A stretch of DNA of 64,000 nt. Origin: Phragmites australis. Its lineage: Eukaryota > Streptophyta > Magnoliopsida > Poales > Poaceae. This document shows, in pieces, positions 11,636 through 24,094 of this stretch. Numbering within the stretch: position 1 is the stretch's first letter; every line of letters starts with the position of its first letter. The stretch is from NCBI RefSeq assembly GCF_958298935.1, contig NC_084933.1, positions 9,965,001 to 10,029,000 on the forward strand. The letters are read 5' to 3'. The notes under the pieces are model-generated. The model saw nothing but the letters and a program-made list of their open reading frames with translations. It ran no database searches and had not been told where the DNA came from. The position numbers and the translations under genes were made by a program.

Positions 11636-14600
11636 AATTAAATTTACTTGACTATGTTCAAAGATAAATAAAAAATCAGTATTCACCAAATGTCTAATGA
11701 AGCTAGTCGCACACGTGCATGCAACTTTTGTGACGGCTGACTATAATGAAATGTTTTGGTGTCGAATCAAGTGACATGCTTATTGTGACAATAGAGATCA
11801 AATGTTAGCAATGACTTCTTGAAGATTATGTGATGCTTTTGAGCAGTCATTAAATATCTGAACCCCAGTTGTGAGTACCCCATGACAAAGATATAGTTAG
11901 GTCTAGCCAGTACAAGGCACTGCAGAGAAAAAGAAGAGTCATGCTACAACTTGCCACACAACAATTCAACATTACGGGCTATATATGGAAATGAAAATCC
12001 ACACATACATGCTGATTGATCTCCGATTAAATGTCCTAGTAAAAGAAATACTCTCATGTACTCCGAATTCTCCAAATTATCTGAAGGAACGCATATAAAG
12101 GACACAATAGGTGTACTTTTGGTAATGCTACAACAATCAACACCTTAACTACAGTGCTCTACTCTCATGTTGTTTTACTTGAATATTGATATGGTAATGT
12201 TAGTCTCGTCTTCATGGTGTCAAGAACTTTCTCAAGCCTTCTGAACAATATGGATGCTGTTTCGAACACCACTGCCATTGGGCTTGCTCCTCACTCAGCT
12301 GTCGTACCCAACTGTGTGATCCTTGTTGGAGGATTGCCATAGGAAGTTCTTTGCTAATGAGTAATTGAAGTTATTCTAGGTGCCCTGAGGCTCTATGTAA
12401 GCTGGCTGGTAGTGCTGAGTCTCTACAAGTTGGAAAATTGGTGGGCTTCATATAGATCTAAGGGGGGATGACACCTTGTTATTTATTCAAAAAATGTTAT
12501 AAAGGGCAAAATTATGAAATTAAGGTATGTTTATATGATAAAGGTATTCATATTGAATTTATATATGTAAACCACATTTATAGCTATACTATTTGGTCAA
12601 AATCAACATGCTTTCGATTGTACACGTTTTGTATAGTTATTTCAGAAAATTTAGAAAATCATCATAAGGCAACGGAAAAGTTAACTTGAATCACTGTGTG
12701 GCCTTGATGAAGATATTTCGATATATATATTGATTGGAACGAAGACATGTGGCATAAATTGAAGGACCAAATTTTCTTTAGTTTATATCCTCTTTAGAAT
12801 TCAGGACAACATGGTACACTTGTGTGAAAATCAAAAGAACTACTATTTAGAGTCATATAGAGCAAGTGTTTCGCAAAAATAAAGAGATCACAAAATTAAG
12901 AGATATAGCTTTATATTTGGGCATAGGTTGTTGATCCATCTCTCATGGTACTACTTCCCTATCATGCCTAGAAGGTTCTGTAGTTGTTTCCCTATTGTTG
13001 ATAGTTTGGATTTCTTATATATAATAGCATCTAAAGCAATTTTTTTTGAAGTATTGGATTTCTTATATATAATAGATTGTATGTGTAGATTGTAACCAAA
13101 TCATCTTTTTAGTATTTTAGGATGAGATGGTTAATATTATACTCAAGTTTGATCTGGTACGCTGAATTATCACAAGTGATATGACACAACAATATAGTAT
13201 TGATGTTGCATTCAGAATACATTCTAGAAAAACATATGACAAAAATGTCAAGAAAAATGTTACCTTACTCCTATGGTTGGGCCCATTGAGATTGACCTCC
13301 TATTAATCTCACATGCTTTAGGGGTATGAAGAGATGAAGGGACAAGAAGCTCACGCTCCCTAATCTAAGAGACTCCCTCCACAAATAGCATATGAACTAG
13401 GGTTTTTTTTTTCATACTATGTAGCTCAAAAGAAATTGACGATGTGGCTATGACACATGTTGCTTGGATCAAGAACTTTGTTATACATTCGATATCACTC
13501 TCAAATGGCATCAATCTAACATGACTTTCAATGTATTTAAGAACTTCAGATATTCAATTTTGTCTGTCGCATTTCTTTCACAAAGTGAGGTTGACATGCA
13601 TAGAATTGGATGGAGAGGATTTAGGAATAGACATCTTCAAGCGAGATGATGTAGAGGATACACTTGACGTCATCATCGGTTGCACATTTATTTCACAATA
13701 GATCCTTCAATTCAAATAAGTGAAAAAGGTTTAATATCCCTTTTGCCACTTCTTAAAAAAATGTGACTAGGAGCATATATCCATAGAGTCTTTAGAAATT
13801 TCATAAGTGTGCCAACTTATTTTCTAACACTTGTCTCAACAATTGCAAAATATTGCTATCTCTAGCTTTTTCTTTGAGTTTCTTCAAAGTCTTATTGCCA
13901 TCTTTTGTAAAGCTTTATTCCAAGGGAAAAAATAGTTCATCTATTCGGGTTTTCCATGACATGCAAGGCATGATCTTCATAAGCCTGGGACCTATGCATA
14001 ATTTTTTTTCACTTGAGTACTTCTAATTCCGACATCATCCACTTCATCACAAAATAGTAGTGCATCACCCACCCTATTAGCTGGCAGCCCATCATACACT
14101 CTTGGCCGTCTACATATGGAGTCGAGCATAGAGGAACACAATGTTGAAAATGATGAAACAATAGAAGCACATATAAGGATCTTCACTTCTAGTCCTTCGA
14201 AGGCCTCTAAACTGCTGATGCCATCCTTGTATTACTGGTTCCTACTACGCCCTACAAAATCTCCACACTTCGAGCATAATCATATTTCACATTGGGAGCA
14301 ATCAAATATGCTAGATCTTGTTGTGTTTCTTCCAAGCCATAATCCAACAAGACACTTGAGTAATCTGATGCATTCATTTGCTTTATATAGATGTCACATA
14401 TCTTGTTAGCCTGATATAGAAGAGATAGACAACAAATACATTAGGCCATACAAAAAATGACAGGATATAATCAATGGATAAGTTGAGGAAGCATACAGGA
14501 AGTGGTTTCAATATTTGTTTAGGATTCCACTGCTCTCCATGTCATACTTTAGAGTTCTCCATATATGTATAATACATAATATATTGCACAAGTGTATCGT

Positions 14601-15168
14601 GTAGTTAATCTCTCCGGAGCTTGGATCATCTCTAGTCATCACATGAGAGCTCTTGCAGAAATACTCGTGTGAGAATAATATCACCTACCATGGCGAGAAC
14701 TCCGGCATCATTGTTCAATGGTTTACCTTTGGGATCATGAATAGACAACAGAAAAAGTTCATCATTTCAAGCAACATATTGAACACCATCTTTACAAGAC
14801 GTGTAAATATCCAAAAAATACTTGTACGTCGCTTCCTTTTGAGATTCTTAAACATCTGTAATATGGAGATCTATGGATGGAATTAAGAGAAGATAGAAGC
14901 GGTGATCTTGTTTATTCAGTCATCAATACATCCTTTTAACTCTCCAAATATTCTTTAGTTGAAAAAAATGATTGAGGTGTTGCCTTGACCTGCGGTCAAT
15001 GAGGTTATTAATTTATTTCCTTTTACTTCAGAAATATAAGCTTTTTGCCTCTTTCTAACTTTAGAAGTCTAGGACTACACCAAAGAAAAAACAATCATGA
15101 CATATATGTGAATAACATAGTTCTTGACGTAGGCTACTACTAATCCAGATGGCTATTTGAAAGACCAT
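11636..15168. other. AT-rich intergenic DNA, no gene seen
   Basis: About 3.5 kb of AT-rich sequence with only short open frames on both strands (for example 12468-12689, 14116-14409) and no motif I recognise. No LTR ends or terminal inverted repeats were found by eye. Probably very old repeats. Confidence 0.5.
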
Positions 15169-16628
15169 TGATATTGTCTAGAGTGGGGGGGGGGGGGGGT
15201 GAATAGGCGTTTATTTCAAATTTTAAACTTGCAGAAAAAATTAGTAAAATCGGAAGTTTCAACATGATACTGGAAGTTCCGATCTTAACCGGAACTTCTG
15301 AGTTCAACTCGGATATTCTGGTGAAAGAGAGAAAAATTAAACTTTAACCATCCCTACTCAATTCTAGTACTTGTAAAGCATATACACAAGTTCATAAGGA
15401 AGCTGCCGACCTAAGCAACCAATCTATTTCAACTAGAGCTTCGCTAATGTACATATCGACCGAGTATAAGATGAAGTGAACAAAAAAGAACAAGTGCTCA
15501 ATAAAGCAAACCAAGGGAAGGAGACAACGAAACCAAGCGAAGAAGACAATGTTTTGTATACCGAAGTTCGGACCTCTTCAACTAGGTCCCTATGTCTCTA
15601 TTGAGGGGCTCCAAAAAGCCGGGTCTCACTCAACCCTTTTCCTCACGAAGAAATCACAAATATTGATTTTGGTTGTCGCTATGTGATTTCTTCTCTTTTG
15701 GAGGTGAAATCGCGGCCTTCACAAACTTTCTTGCAGCACACCACAAGTTTGGGTGCTCACAAACAATGGTTAGCCGTCTAGGAGAGCCAAGCTCCAAGAG
15801 TAACAAACTGGGCGATAAATCAACTTTCTCACAATCTCAAGTGCTCAAGATGGGAATTATGCTCACTTAATCTCTTGCACTCACAACCCAACCCACAAAT
15901 CTTTGCAAATCTCAAGCTAAAGGAAGGTGGGAGTGAGTGCTTTTTGGCACTAAAGGTTGTCTCTTTCGTGCAAAAGCAATAGCCTCCTCAAAAGGGGTGG
16001 GGGGGGGGGGGTATATATATACCCAACTCCCAAAAACTAATCGTTACAGTGCATTATGGCCTAACTCGGAACTTATGGGTCCTAAGTTGGAACTTCCGAC
16101 TTAGATCGAAAAGTTACTGTTATAAATGTTCTTCTATTAGAAAGTTAATTAAACTCAAAACTTCCAATCCAAAACCAGAACTTCCAGTTTCATGAGAAAA
16201 CCAAAACCAAGAGCTTCCTTCTGGGTTGAACCCGGAACTACTGACTAACTCGAAACTTCTGGTCAAAAACTGAAACTTCCGAGTACCCAAGTTAAATTCT
16301 AGATTTCCGGTGGCTGTGGGGTGATATGTGTCTTCTCAAAAAATGTCCTAGATATTCTATGAGCACTGAGACATGTCAAGTAAATTCATCAGCACATCCC
16401 TCTTGATAGTATGACATCGCTAAACTCAAATTCAAATTCAAGCTTAAACTTAAAAACTTAGGGATAACTATATGCTGTTTCTTTCTTCCTATTGAGGGTC
16501 GCCAAATCATCCTTTTATTTTCTTTCGATGGGACTACTACCTGTTCATCAACTTATTGAACTTATTAGTCCCTTAATCATTTGCCATTAATCATCCAAAA
16601 CACACGCGGGAGCCTAGATGCACTTTCA
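15169..16628 (-). mobile_element. probable solo LTR of a SIRE/Maximus-like Copia element
   Basis: It starts TGATATTGTCTAGAGTGGGG with a G tract followed by GTGAATAGGCG, and ends CTAGATGCACTTTCA, the typical two ends of a long grass Copia LTR in reverse orientation. No pol or primer site is adjacent. Inside are many near-palindromes around CGGAACTTCCG (for example 15255-15300, 16075-16100, 16185-16310) and two poly-G tracts (15186-15199, about 15999-16011). The flanking bases (accat / ctatt) do not give a convincing target duplication, so the exact ends are uncertain. Confidence 0.65.
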
Positions 16629-17185
16629 CTATTCACTACAATCGACCAAACACTTCATTGCAACAACAGAACATATCAACATTCACAAGTCATATCAACA
16701 TTCACAAGTCAAAGATAATTGACCATATAATATAATATTATGTGCAAATTCAAATAACCAGGGGAAAAGAGAGCAAGGGTACATGTGTTTGATGTCTTCT
16801 TTTCCTTACCGGTTGCTCATATCTGTTGCTTGAAATTGTACGGGATATGCCGATATGCTCATGTCTTTTCCCTACCGGTTGCTCATGTCTAGAGCATCCT
16901 GTATCTTTTCATCATTGTTCAGAGATGCACCATGGCCAATAAAGTAATGTGCGGGAAGTATAAACAATACATGCAGAATTAACAAGCTTATTATGTGTTA
17001 GGTAAAGAAAACTAACATTGTGGAGGTAAAAGACATAAGTTTTCATATTCTATTTTAAATAAATTACTTTAGATATAACAAAACATGTAATTTTACATGA
17101 ATCATGATAGAGAAGTACACTTTTACATAAGTACCGACAAAGAAGTGTCATTGCATATGGATGGAAAAGGTTAATGCTGTGTTGT
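16629..17185. other. intergenic, no gene seen
   Basis: Contains a 19-20-base tandem duplication near 16670-16710 (CATATCAACATTCACAAGT twice) and two copies of CTACCGGTTGCTCAT-like sequence near 16808 and 16872. Nothing coding. Confidence 0.5.
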
Positions 17186-18146
17186 TGTTGGGGGGAAAAT
17201 AAGCCAGCCTGAGGATAATGGTTGAAGATTACTATCCAGGTCCCCCCGGAGCCTTGATCTCCGGATCCTCAGCTAAAGGCTTGGCCTCCGAAGTCATCAG
17301 GTCCCCCTGGAGCCTTGATCACTAGATCCTCAGCTAAAGGCTTGACATCCGAAGTCCTCTTCGTACATGCGAAGCCTTCCCTTGGCTTAACTGGCTTGGC
17401 CTCTGGAAGGCTTAGCATCCCAAAGCATTGGTCCCCCGAAGCCTTAGCCTCCCGAAGACCCAGTCTTCTGGAGTCCTGCTTCCCGAAGCGTTCATCTCCC
17501 GGATCCATGCCTCCCGAGGCCCCCACCTCGGGACAATCGGGCCACCTTCTCGAAGGCAGCAGGGTGAGTCAGCAGTCCCTGGGAAGATCTACCGAAAGGG
17601 GAGTGCTGGTCATGCTTTGCCTGCCAAGAAGTGACCGGCATTAAAGGCCTAGGCTGATGGGCACCACTCTGACACCCTGGTGTAATGTAGGCTATCCTGA
17701 CACCCCTGATAGTGCAGCGTTGGGCCGTAATTGGCGACCGGCTCGCCGCACTCCAGGGGGCAAGCATCAGGATAGTTACCATGGTGGATATTTATCTCCC
17801 CGATAGGATAGAAAGTAGTTATCCGGAATAAGGACCAGTAATTCGGTTGGGTCCCAGATCTTCGTACATTATGATAACTTGTACGCCAAGCTACACATGA
17901 CCCTATAAATAGGGGGCTATGGTCATCTGGGGGAAGAGGGACAGAAAGGCGAACAAAAATGGTGGCGATGGACACAGAACACGAATCACAGCAACCTGTG
18001 ATTCTCCCCCAGATCGATCTATTTTTCCTATCATCAATATACTCGTGGTGTTCTTTCCTCTCAAACTTTGTCTCTAAGCTTGAGTCTCCTCCTTAGAAAA
18101 AACTCTCGCCGTATTTGCTGGGGCAAGACAAACTCTTGCTCTAACA
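17186..18146 (+). repeat. 5' LTR of the non-autonomous element
   Basis: Runs from TGTTGGGGGG to CTCTAACA. Its last ~520 bases match 23455-23973 and, inverted, the LTR at 49268-50067. A 61-base unit is duplicated in tandem at 17238-17360 (each unit starts AGGTCCCCC and contains CCTCAGCTAAAGGCTT). The motif CTATAAATAGGGGGC near 17903 is a good TATA-box candidate for the element promoter. Confidence 0.8.
17903..17912 (+). promoter_or_regulatory. TATA box candidate in LTR
   Basis: CTATAAATAG lies in the LTR about 240 bases before its end and is conserved in the second copy (near 23729), where an element promoter would be expected. Confidence 0.5.
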
Positions 18147-18245
18147 ACGCGCCGTCCGTGTGGGTTTGAACACAGGAGTGCTAAGAGAGGTAGGAATCCA
18201 CCAGAAAAACCACCAGAGAATCGGCTAAAGCCATCGTACCCACCG

Positions 18246-19018
18246 TTGCAAACATGCAACCATATGCATGGCTGTCTCAGCCATACGCATCGTATGCATG
18301 CTCCAGCCCCGCTGCCATGTGGGACGGCCTTCCTCCGACCTTGGCCAACCCAGAACCCTGGGTCGGTACAGGAACTCCAAACGGCGCAGAGGCCTTCCAG
18401 CCCCTACACAACGAAGACCTCACCGCCTCAGGAGAGGACGCGACCGAAGCCACAGCCAAGCAGGCCGTCTTCCAATGGTTCTGGGCGGTCCAACCCAGGA
18501 ATGTTCCCAACTGGACTTGGTCCCCGGTTTCCCCTTCGACCACACATGGAATATCCCGAGCGAGCCAACATCTTCGAAAAGTCTGTCCACCCAGCGCCCT
18601 CCTTGGGCCCCTCACGAAAGAAAGGGTTCCAAGGAGACGGAGGGCTCTGGGAGGCACGGATCCTGCCGGTGCGTTCGATGCAGCCCTCGCAATGCCAACC
18701 ACGCGCAGGGAACTCCAAGCCCACCTCGTCCGGGGAGGCATAGTCAGAACCACTTCGGCTCCAAAACCAGTTCACCGGGTGGCCTCGATGGTCTCCCAAG
18801 GGGGAAGGAAACCTTGGGGAAACCACAAGCTTCGGTGCCCCTGGAGGCATACGGGTGCGTCCTGCACGGACCAGAGCGCGACGACAACACCAACGACTGT
18901 CGCACCCTCATTACCTTCCGGGAGGAATACCTCGGAAGGCAAGGCGAATAGCTGGCCACAGAAGGAGTTAGCGAAGGACTACGCAGAGTTCGGGGGCCTG
19001 GGGCAAACTCCCGGGTGA
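18246..19018 (+). CDS. hypothetical GC-rich ORF inside the non-autonomous element
   Basis: Three overlapping plus-strand frames stay open here (18246-18743, 18254-19018, 18268-18951) and the minus strand is open as well, so openness reflects GC-rich, stop-poor composition as much as coding. The longest frame (254 residues) begins MQPYAWLSQPYASYACSS and is Pro/Arg/Ser-rich without a domain I recognise. By position after the LTR it may be the eroded start of a gag gene. Confidence 0.25.
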
Positions 19019-19094
19019 ATCCCTGGCCCCTCAACCTTGCACCATCACAACCAACCCTACTATCAATGGTACCATACGGAGCAACGAGAACTGA

Positions 19095-19300
19095 GTCAGG
19101 GACACGCCGTCGCTAGGCTCCGAACGAAGTACCTCCGGAGCCAGGCAACAGTTGGGGGCAGAGGTGGTCGAGGACCGCCTCTCCCGACTAGCCTTCGACC
19201 ACGCTTCCCACGTGCCGCCTCCAGGCTCCGGATGGGTTACCTCTGGAGCCGGACAACAGCTAAAGGTGGAGGGGGTCTAGCTCCGCCTCTCCCAGCCTAG
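19095..19300 (+). repeat. two diverged copies of the 108-base repeat
   Basis: Contains GGCTCC...ACCTCCGGAGCC twice with the same order of motifs as the array at 22132-22760 (GTCG..AGGCTCCG, CCTCCGGAGCC, then a G-rich run and CTTCG). It shows the repeat was present at two separate places in the element. Confidence 0.65.
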
Positions 19301-19639
19301 CCACAGGCTTCGAGGTCACTAAGCCTCACAATAGAGGCCTTATTCCTACAAAGGTACGCCCACTGTTAACTACCCAGTAGTTTACCTAGTGATCCATCTT
19401 TCATGCAGCAAAGTTAAAGTCTGTTGGGGGCCTCCAACTATATTGTTAGAAGTCTTGTTGCAATAGATAGCTACTAAGTAGATGAAGTAGAACTTAAGTT
19501 ACATTCTCGTTTAGCATGAGTAGTTATTTAACCTAGCTATGTTTCATGCTACAAATAGCTTCTTGTTGCCAACAGTAGACTGCATAACTTAGCTAGTATA
19601 ACCATGCCAAATCCTTTCACTCCCACAGACGCATTGTGC

Positions 19640-20770
19640 CTATGTCGCTTGAGGGGTGGGTCTGCCCAGGTTTCCTAGAAGGTATTGTGTGGCCTCGGAA
19701 GTGTAGTTGCCACGTATCAAGGGATTTTCTTGATAGACCGCGTTGCGGCGCCACCCGTAGGACATCTTCAGGTGGCATGGCAAGCCCACGTATCGCGGAT
19801 GTAGCATGCCTAGGTCAACTGGAAGGCAAGACTGCCTAGATTTCCTGGAAGGTATTTTGTAGTCTCGATAGACAGTGAGGCCCACACCCGCGGGCGCTGA
19901 CCATGCCTAGGTTACCTGCAAGGCAGATTATGCCCAGGGTGCCCTGGAAGGCATTTTCATAGTCTCGGGTGTCGAAGCCATGCCCCGGGGGATGTCCTCG
20001 ATGGCGGAGTTGCAGTGCTCCGAGGAATGCTATTGCAAGGAATCCTCGTTGCACGACATGCCTACACACTGTGGGTGTAGCATGCCTAGGTCACATGGAA
20101 GTCAAGACTGCCTAGGTTTTCTGGAAGGTATTGTGTAGCCCCGATAGTGTGTAGATGCTAGTTATCAAGGGACTTCCTTGGTAATGTAGTTGTGGCGCCC
20201 TCGGGGGATTTCTCTAGAGGCGTGACAAGCCCACGCACCAGTAAGCATCGCTTGCCTAAACCCAAGGTCACCTGAAAAGGTTTCTCGAAGGGTAGGCTTT
20301 TCACTAGTCGGAAGTGGAGCCCACACACCACGGGTGTAGCATGCCTAGGTCACGTGGGGGGCAAGACTGCCCAGGTTTTCTGGAAGGTATTGTGTAACCT
20401 CGATAGTGTGTGGATGCCGCATATAAGGAGACTACCCTGATGTGAGGATGCGATGCTCTGAGGAATGTTGTCGCAAGGTATCCTCTCTTCACGACATGCT
20501 TATATACCGCGGGTGCCGCTTATGCCTAGGTCACCTGCAAGGCAGATTATGCCCAGGGTGCCCTGAAAGGCATTACACAACTTTGGTCATATAAATGCCA
20601 CGCACCAGGGTACATCCTTGGTGGACAGTGTTGCGGTGCACACTGGGCGTTTCCTTGGGAGCACGCCAAACCTACAAACCGTGGGCGTAGCATGCCTAGG
20701 TCACTTGAAAAGCAAGACTGCCTAGATTTCCTAGAAGGTATTGCGTAGCTCTAATAGTGTGTAGGGCCTT
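19640..20770 (+). repeat. higher-order imperfect repeat array
   Basis: The block GCATGCCTAGGTCAC followed by a GCAAGACTGCCTAG-like segment recurs near 19803, 20076, 20338 and 20690. A second block, CTGCAAGGCAGATTATGCCC, recurs near 19915 and 20537. GGAAGGTATTGTGTAG also recurs. Spacing is about 260-350 bases with insertions and deletions. Short minus-strand open frames across it follow the repeat and are not credible genes. Confidence 0.7.
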
Positions 20771-20794
20771 CAACATTAATACATGCTAAGGAAC

Positions 20795-21770
20795 CTTACC
20801 AAAACATCCGGTAAAAATGGAGAGCTTCACTAAAAACCTTCGGTAAAAACGGAGAGCTTTACCAAAACCTCTAATAAAAAAAGAGAGCTTCACCAAAAAC
20901 CTCCGATAAAAATGAAGAGCTTCACCAAAAACTTGCGGTAAAAACGGAGAGCTTCACCAAAAACCTTCAGTAAAAATAGAGAGCTTTACCAGAACCTCCG
21001 GTAAAAATGGAGAGCTTCACCAAAAACCTCCCATAAGAATGGAGAGCTTTACAAAACCTCTGGTAAAAATGAAGAACCTTACCAAAACCTCCGGTAAAAA
21101 TGGAGAGTTTCACCAAAAACCTCCGACAAAAACAGAGAGCTTCACAAAAAACCTTCGGTAAAAATGGAGAGCTTCACCAAAAACCTCCGGTAAAAACAGA
21201 GAGCTTCACCAAAAACCTCCAGTAAAAACGGAGAGCTTTACCAAAACCTTCAGTAAAAATGGAGAGCTTCACCAAAAACCTCCCATAAAAATGAAGAGCT
21301 TTACAAAACCTCCTGTAAAAACAGAGAACCTTACCAAAACCTCCGATAAAAATGGAGAGCTTTACCAAACCTCCAACAAAAACGGAGAGCTTCACCAAAA
21401 ACCTCCTGTAAAAATGGAGAGCTTTACAAAACCTCCGGTAAAAACGGAGAACCTTACCAAAACCTCCGGTAGAAACGGAGAACTTTACCAAAAAAACCTC
21501 CGGTAAAAACAGAGAGCTTTACCAAAAACCTCCCGTAAAAATGGAGAGCTTTACAAAACCTCCGGTAAAAATGGAGAACCTTACCAAAACCTCCGGTAAA
21601 AATGAAGAGCTTCACCTAAACCTCCCATAAAAACGGAGAGCTTTACAAAACCTCCGGTGAGAACGGAGAACCTTTCATAGGCCTCCGACAAAAATAGAGA
21701 GCCTTTTCCAAACCTCCACACGACGGAGAGCTTTCACAAAAACCTCCGCACCACAGAGAGACTTCCGAAA
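20795..21770 (+). repeat. tandem array of a 31-32-base unit, about 30 copies
   Basis: The unit is close to GAGAGCTTCACCAAAAACCT followed by CCGGTAAAAACG. Copies vary between TTCACCAAAAACC and TTTACCAAAACC versions, and some lack a base or two. There are no unique spacers, so it is a plain satellite-like tandem array, not a CRISPR. Confidence 0.92.
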
Positions 21771-22114
21771 AACCCCTGCGATGGAGATGTTTCTTCGAAA
21801 ACTTCACCGGGCCAAAAGATTCTGAAAAAACCTAGTGGGAAAGGTACCCTGGCATCTTGAAGGCTAATGCCTCCGAGCCGAAGGGGTACAAAACCCACTA
21901 GCCTCTAAAAAGGCACAGCAGGCCAATCAAAGGGGTATAAAAATTTCCTCCCTACAGGGAAAGGTATGACCCGCATGACTCCAAAACACACATGGTAAAA
22001 GGTAAAATTATTACCCTACCATCTCCTTTTAAGACACATTTCATACGTTATAAAAGCCCACGCTGTGTGGCACGGGAAACATAGTGGAACCCCCAACTAT
22101 CCAATGCAGGGACA

Positions 22115-22765
22115 ACAAGGCCTTGTAGCGGCTAAGGGCCGAGGGGGTCGCGGACCCTCTCTTCCACCCACCCTTCTGCTTCACCTCCGACGCACCGTCA
22201 CAGGCTTCGGATGGAGTACCTCCGGAGCCAGACAACAGCTAAGGGCCGAGGGGGTCACGGACCCTCTCTTCTTCCCACCCTTCGGCTTCGCCTCCGACGC
22301 AACGTCGCCAGGCTCTAGACGGAATACCTCCGGAGCCAGGCAGCGGCTAAGGGCTGAGGGGGTCGCGGACCCTCCCTTCCACCAGGCCTTCGACTTCGCC
22401 TTAGATGTGCCGTCGTCAGGCTCTGAACGGAATACCTCCGGAGCCGGGCAGTGGCTAAGGGCCGAGGGGGTCGCAGACCCTCTCTTCTGCTCGGCATTCA
22501 GCTTCGCCTCCGACGCATCATCGCCAGGCTTCGGACAGAATACCTCCAGAGTCGGGCAGCAGCTATGGGCCGAGGGGGTCACGGACCCTCTCTTCCTCCC
22601 GCCCTTCGGCTTCACCTCCGACGCGCCGTCGCCACGCTCCGGACGGAATACCTCCAGAGCCGGGTAGCGGCTAAGGGCCCAGGGGGTCACGGACCACCTC
22701 TCTTGCCTAAGCCTTCGGCTGCGCCTCTGATACATTGTTGTCTTCAACCCGGGCAGTTGCTAAGG
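22115..22765 (+). repeat. tandem array of a 108-base unit
   Basis: Units starting CTAAGGGCC(G)AGGGGGTC begin near 22132, 22239, 22347, 22455, 22563, 22671 and (shortened) 22760, a spacing of 107-108 bases. 108 is 36 codons, so a reading frame survives from unit to unit: 22065-22667 is open for 200 codons on the plus strand, and 22181-22747 for 188 on the minus strand. Each unit holds CCTCCGGAGCC, a palindrome. I do not call a gene. Confidence 0.9.
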
Positions 22766-23454
22766 AACCCGAAGGATCATGGACCACCTCTGGAGCTCAT
22801 CTCCAAAGGTTCCAAGGGGACTTCGCTGAGTTAGAAATCTGGAAGAAATTAGGAAGGAGTACGCAGTAACCAGAGACGACGAGATCACCACTACTCCACC
22901 CGGTTCTCCTCAGTTAGCCTAAGTATCCACCAGTCATCAGAAAAACTAGCCATCGCCTTCGAAAGGGACAAAGAAGTACGGTTTGGAGGCACGAAAGCAC
23001 CCACACATGCGGCCACCCCTTCGAAAGGTCCTCTCGCATTGCGATACAAAGGGAGACACGACCGTTCCTGAAGACCCATGCTATATTATTAAACAACCAG
23101 TACATCAAGGGGATACAAACTAAAACAACTGTATAGAAATTGCCACGAAGAAGATAGATCCCTACGGAGCAAAACAAGGGAGAAAGAGTACAAGGTGACT
23201 AAGCCCAGCCGTGACAAGGGTATATCACGTTGTCACCAAGTACACCATCTCGGTGACCGCCTTCACCTCCTACGGGTTCCGGCAGGGGCCACGCATGAGA
23301 CGGCATATGCACCTCACCTGCAGCTTGCCATTGCGGAAGCCGATACAGTAGCCAGCTCCCGAGCTGCCAGAGGATGTTGAGGAGTCCGAGGAGGTCACTG
23401 GTGAGGCCCTCTCCGTCGCCTTCCCGACCTCTTCCTGCTTCACCGCCGGCACAA
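22766..23454 (+). other. interior of the element before the right LTR
   Basis: No recognised coding sequence. It joins directly to LTR sequence at 23455 without the first ~440 LTR bases, so a deletion removed the start of the right LTR and its polypurine tract. Confidence 0.5.
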
Positions 23455-23973
23455 GAAGTGACTGGCATTAAAGGCCTAGGCTGATGGGCACCACTCTGAC
23501 ACCTTGGCGTAATGGAGGCTATCTTGATACCCCTGACAGTGCGGCGTCGGGCTGCAATTGGCGACCGGCTCGCCGCACTCCAGGGGGCAGGCACCACGAT
23601 AGTTACCACGGTGGATATTTATCTCCCCGATAGGATAAAAAATAGTTATCAGGGATAAGGCCCAGTAATTCAATCGGGTCCTAGATATTCGTACATTATG
23701 ATAACTTATACGCCAAGCTACACATGACCCTATAAATAGGGGGCCATGGTCGTCTGGGGGAAGAGGGACAGACATGCGAACAAGAATAGTGGCGACGAAC
23801 ACAGAACACGAATCACAGCAAACATGTGATTCTCCCCCCAGATCGATCTATTTTTCCTATCATATATACTCGTGGTGTTCCTTCCTCTCAAACTTCGTCT
23901 CCAAACTTGAATCTCCTCCTTAGAAGAAACTCTCGCCATATTTGCTGGGGTAAGACAAACTCTTGCTCCAACA
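23455..23973 (+). repeat. truncated 3' LTR of the non-autonomous element
   Basis: 519 bases matching 17628-18146, from AAGAAGTGACTGGCATTAAA to GCTCCAACA. The first half of the LTR is missing. The target duplication follows at 23974-23978. Confidence 0.82.
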
Positions 23974-24094
23974 GTTATCATCCTACATGTACTCTAGTGC
24001 TTGAGAGATGACTTAGTGATTGTATATCATCTATCACAAGCCACTCGATAAATTTTGGTAGAAAATAAATAATAAAAAAATACTCCAGTAATCA

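Larger units (their letters stand above)
17186..23973 (+). mobile_element. non-autonomous LTR element rich in tandem repeats
   Basis: A 961-base left LTR (17186-18146) and a shortened right copy (23455-23973) bracket 5.3 kb with no recognisable gag, protease, reverse transcriptase or integrase. The flanking five bases are gttgt (17181-17185) and gttat (23974-23978), a target duplication with one mismatch. After the left LTR comes GCGCCGTCCGTGTGGG, which resembles the GGCGCCGTC(T/C)GTGGG primer region common in plant gypsy elements, so a gypsy (possibly Tat-lineage) derivative is likely. The interior is a series of different tandem arrays, described separately. Tat-lineage elements are known for tandem repeats near their 3' untranslated region. 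Confidence 0.75.

Noticed and set aside
18277..19034. Several overlapping minus-strand ORFs of 96-158 codons
   Set aside because: GC-rich, stop-poor composition opens all frames at once; no domain recognised.
21174..21506. Open frames across the 31-32-base array
   Set aside because: The frames follow the repeat period on both strands and have no independent coding sign.
20795..21770. CRISPR-like repeat array
   Set aside because: Units are contiguous and diverged with no unique spacers, and the surroundings are plant LTR sequence.
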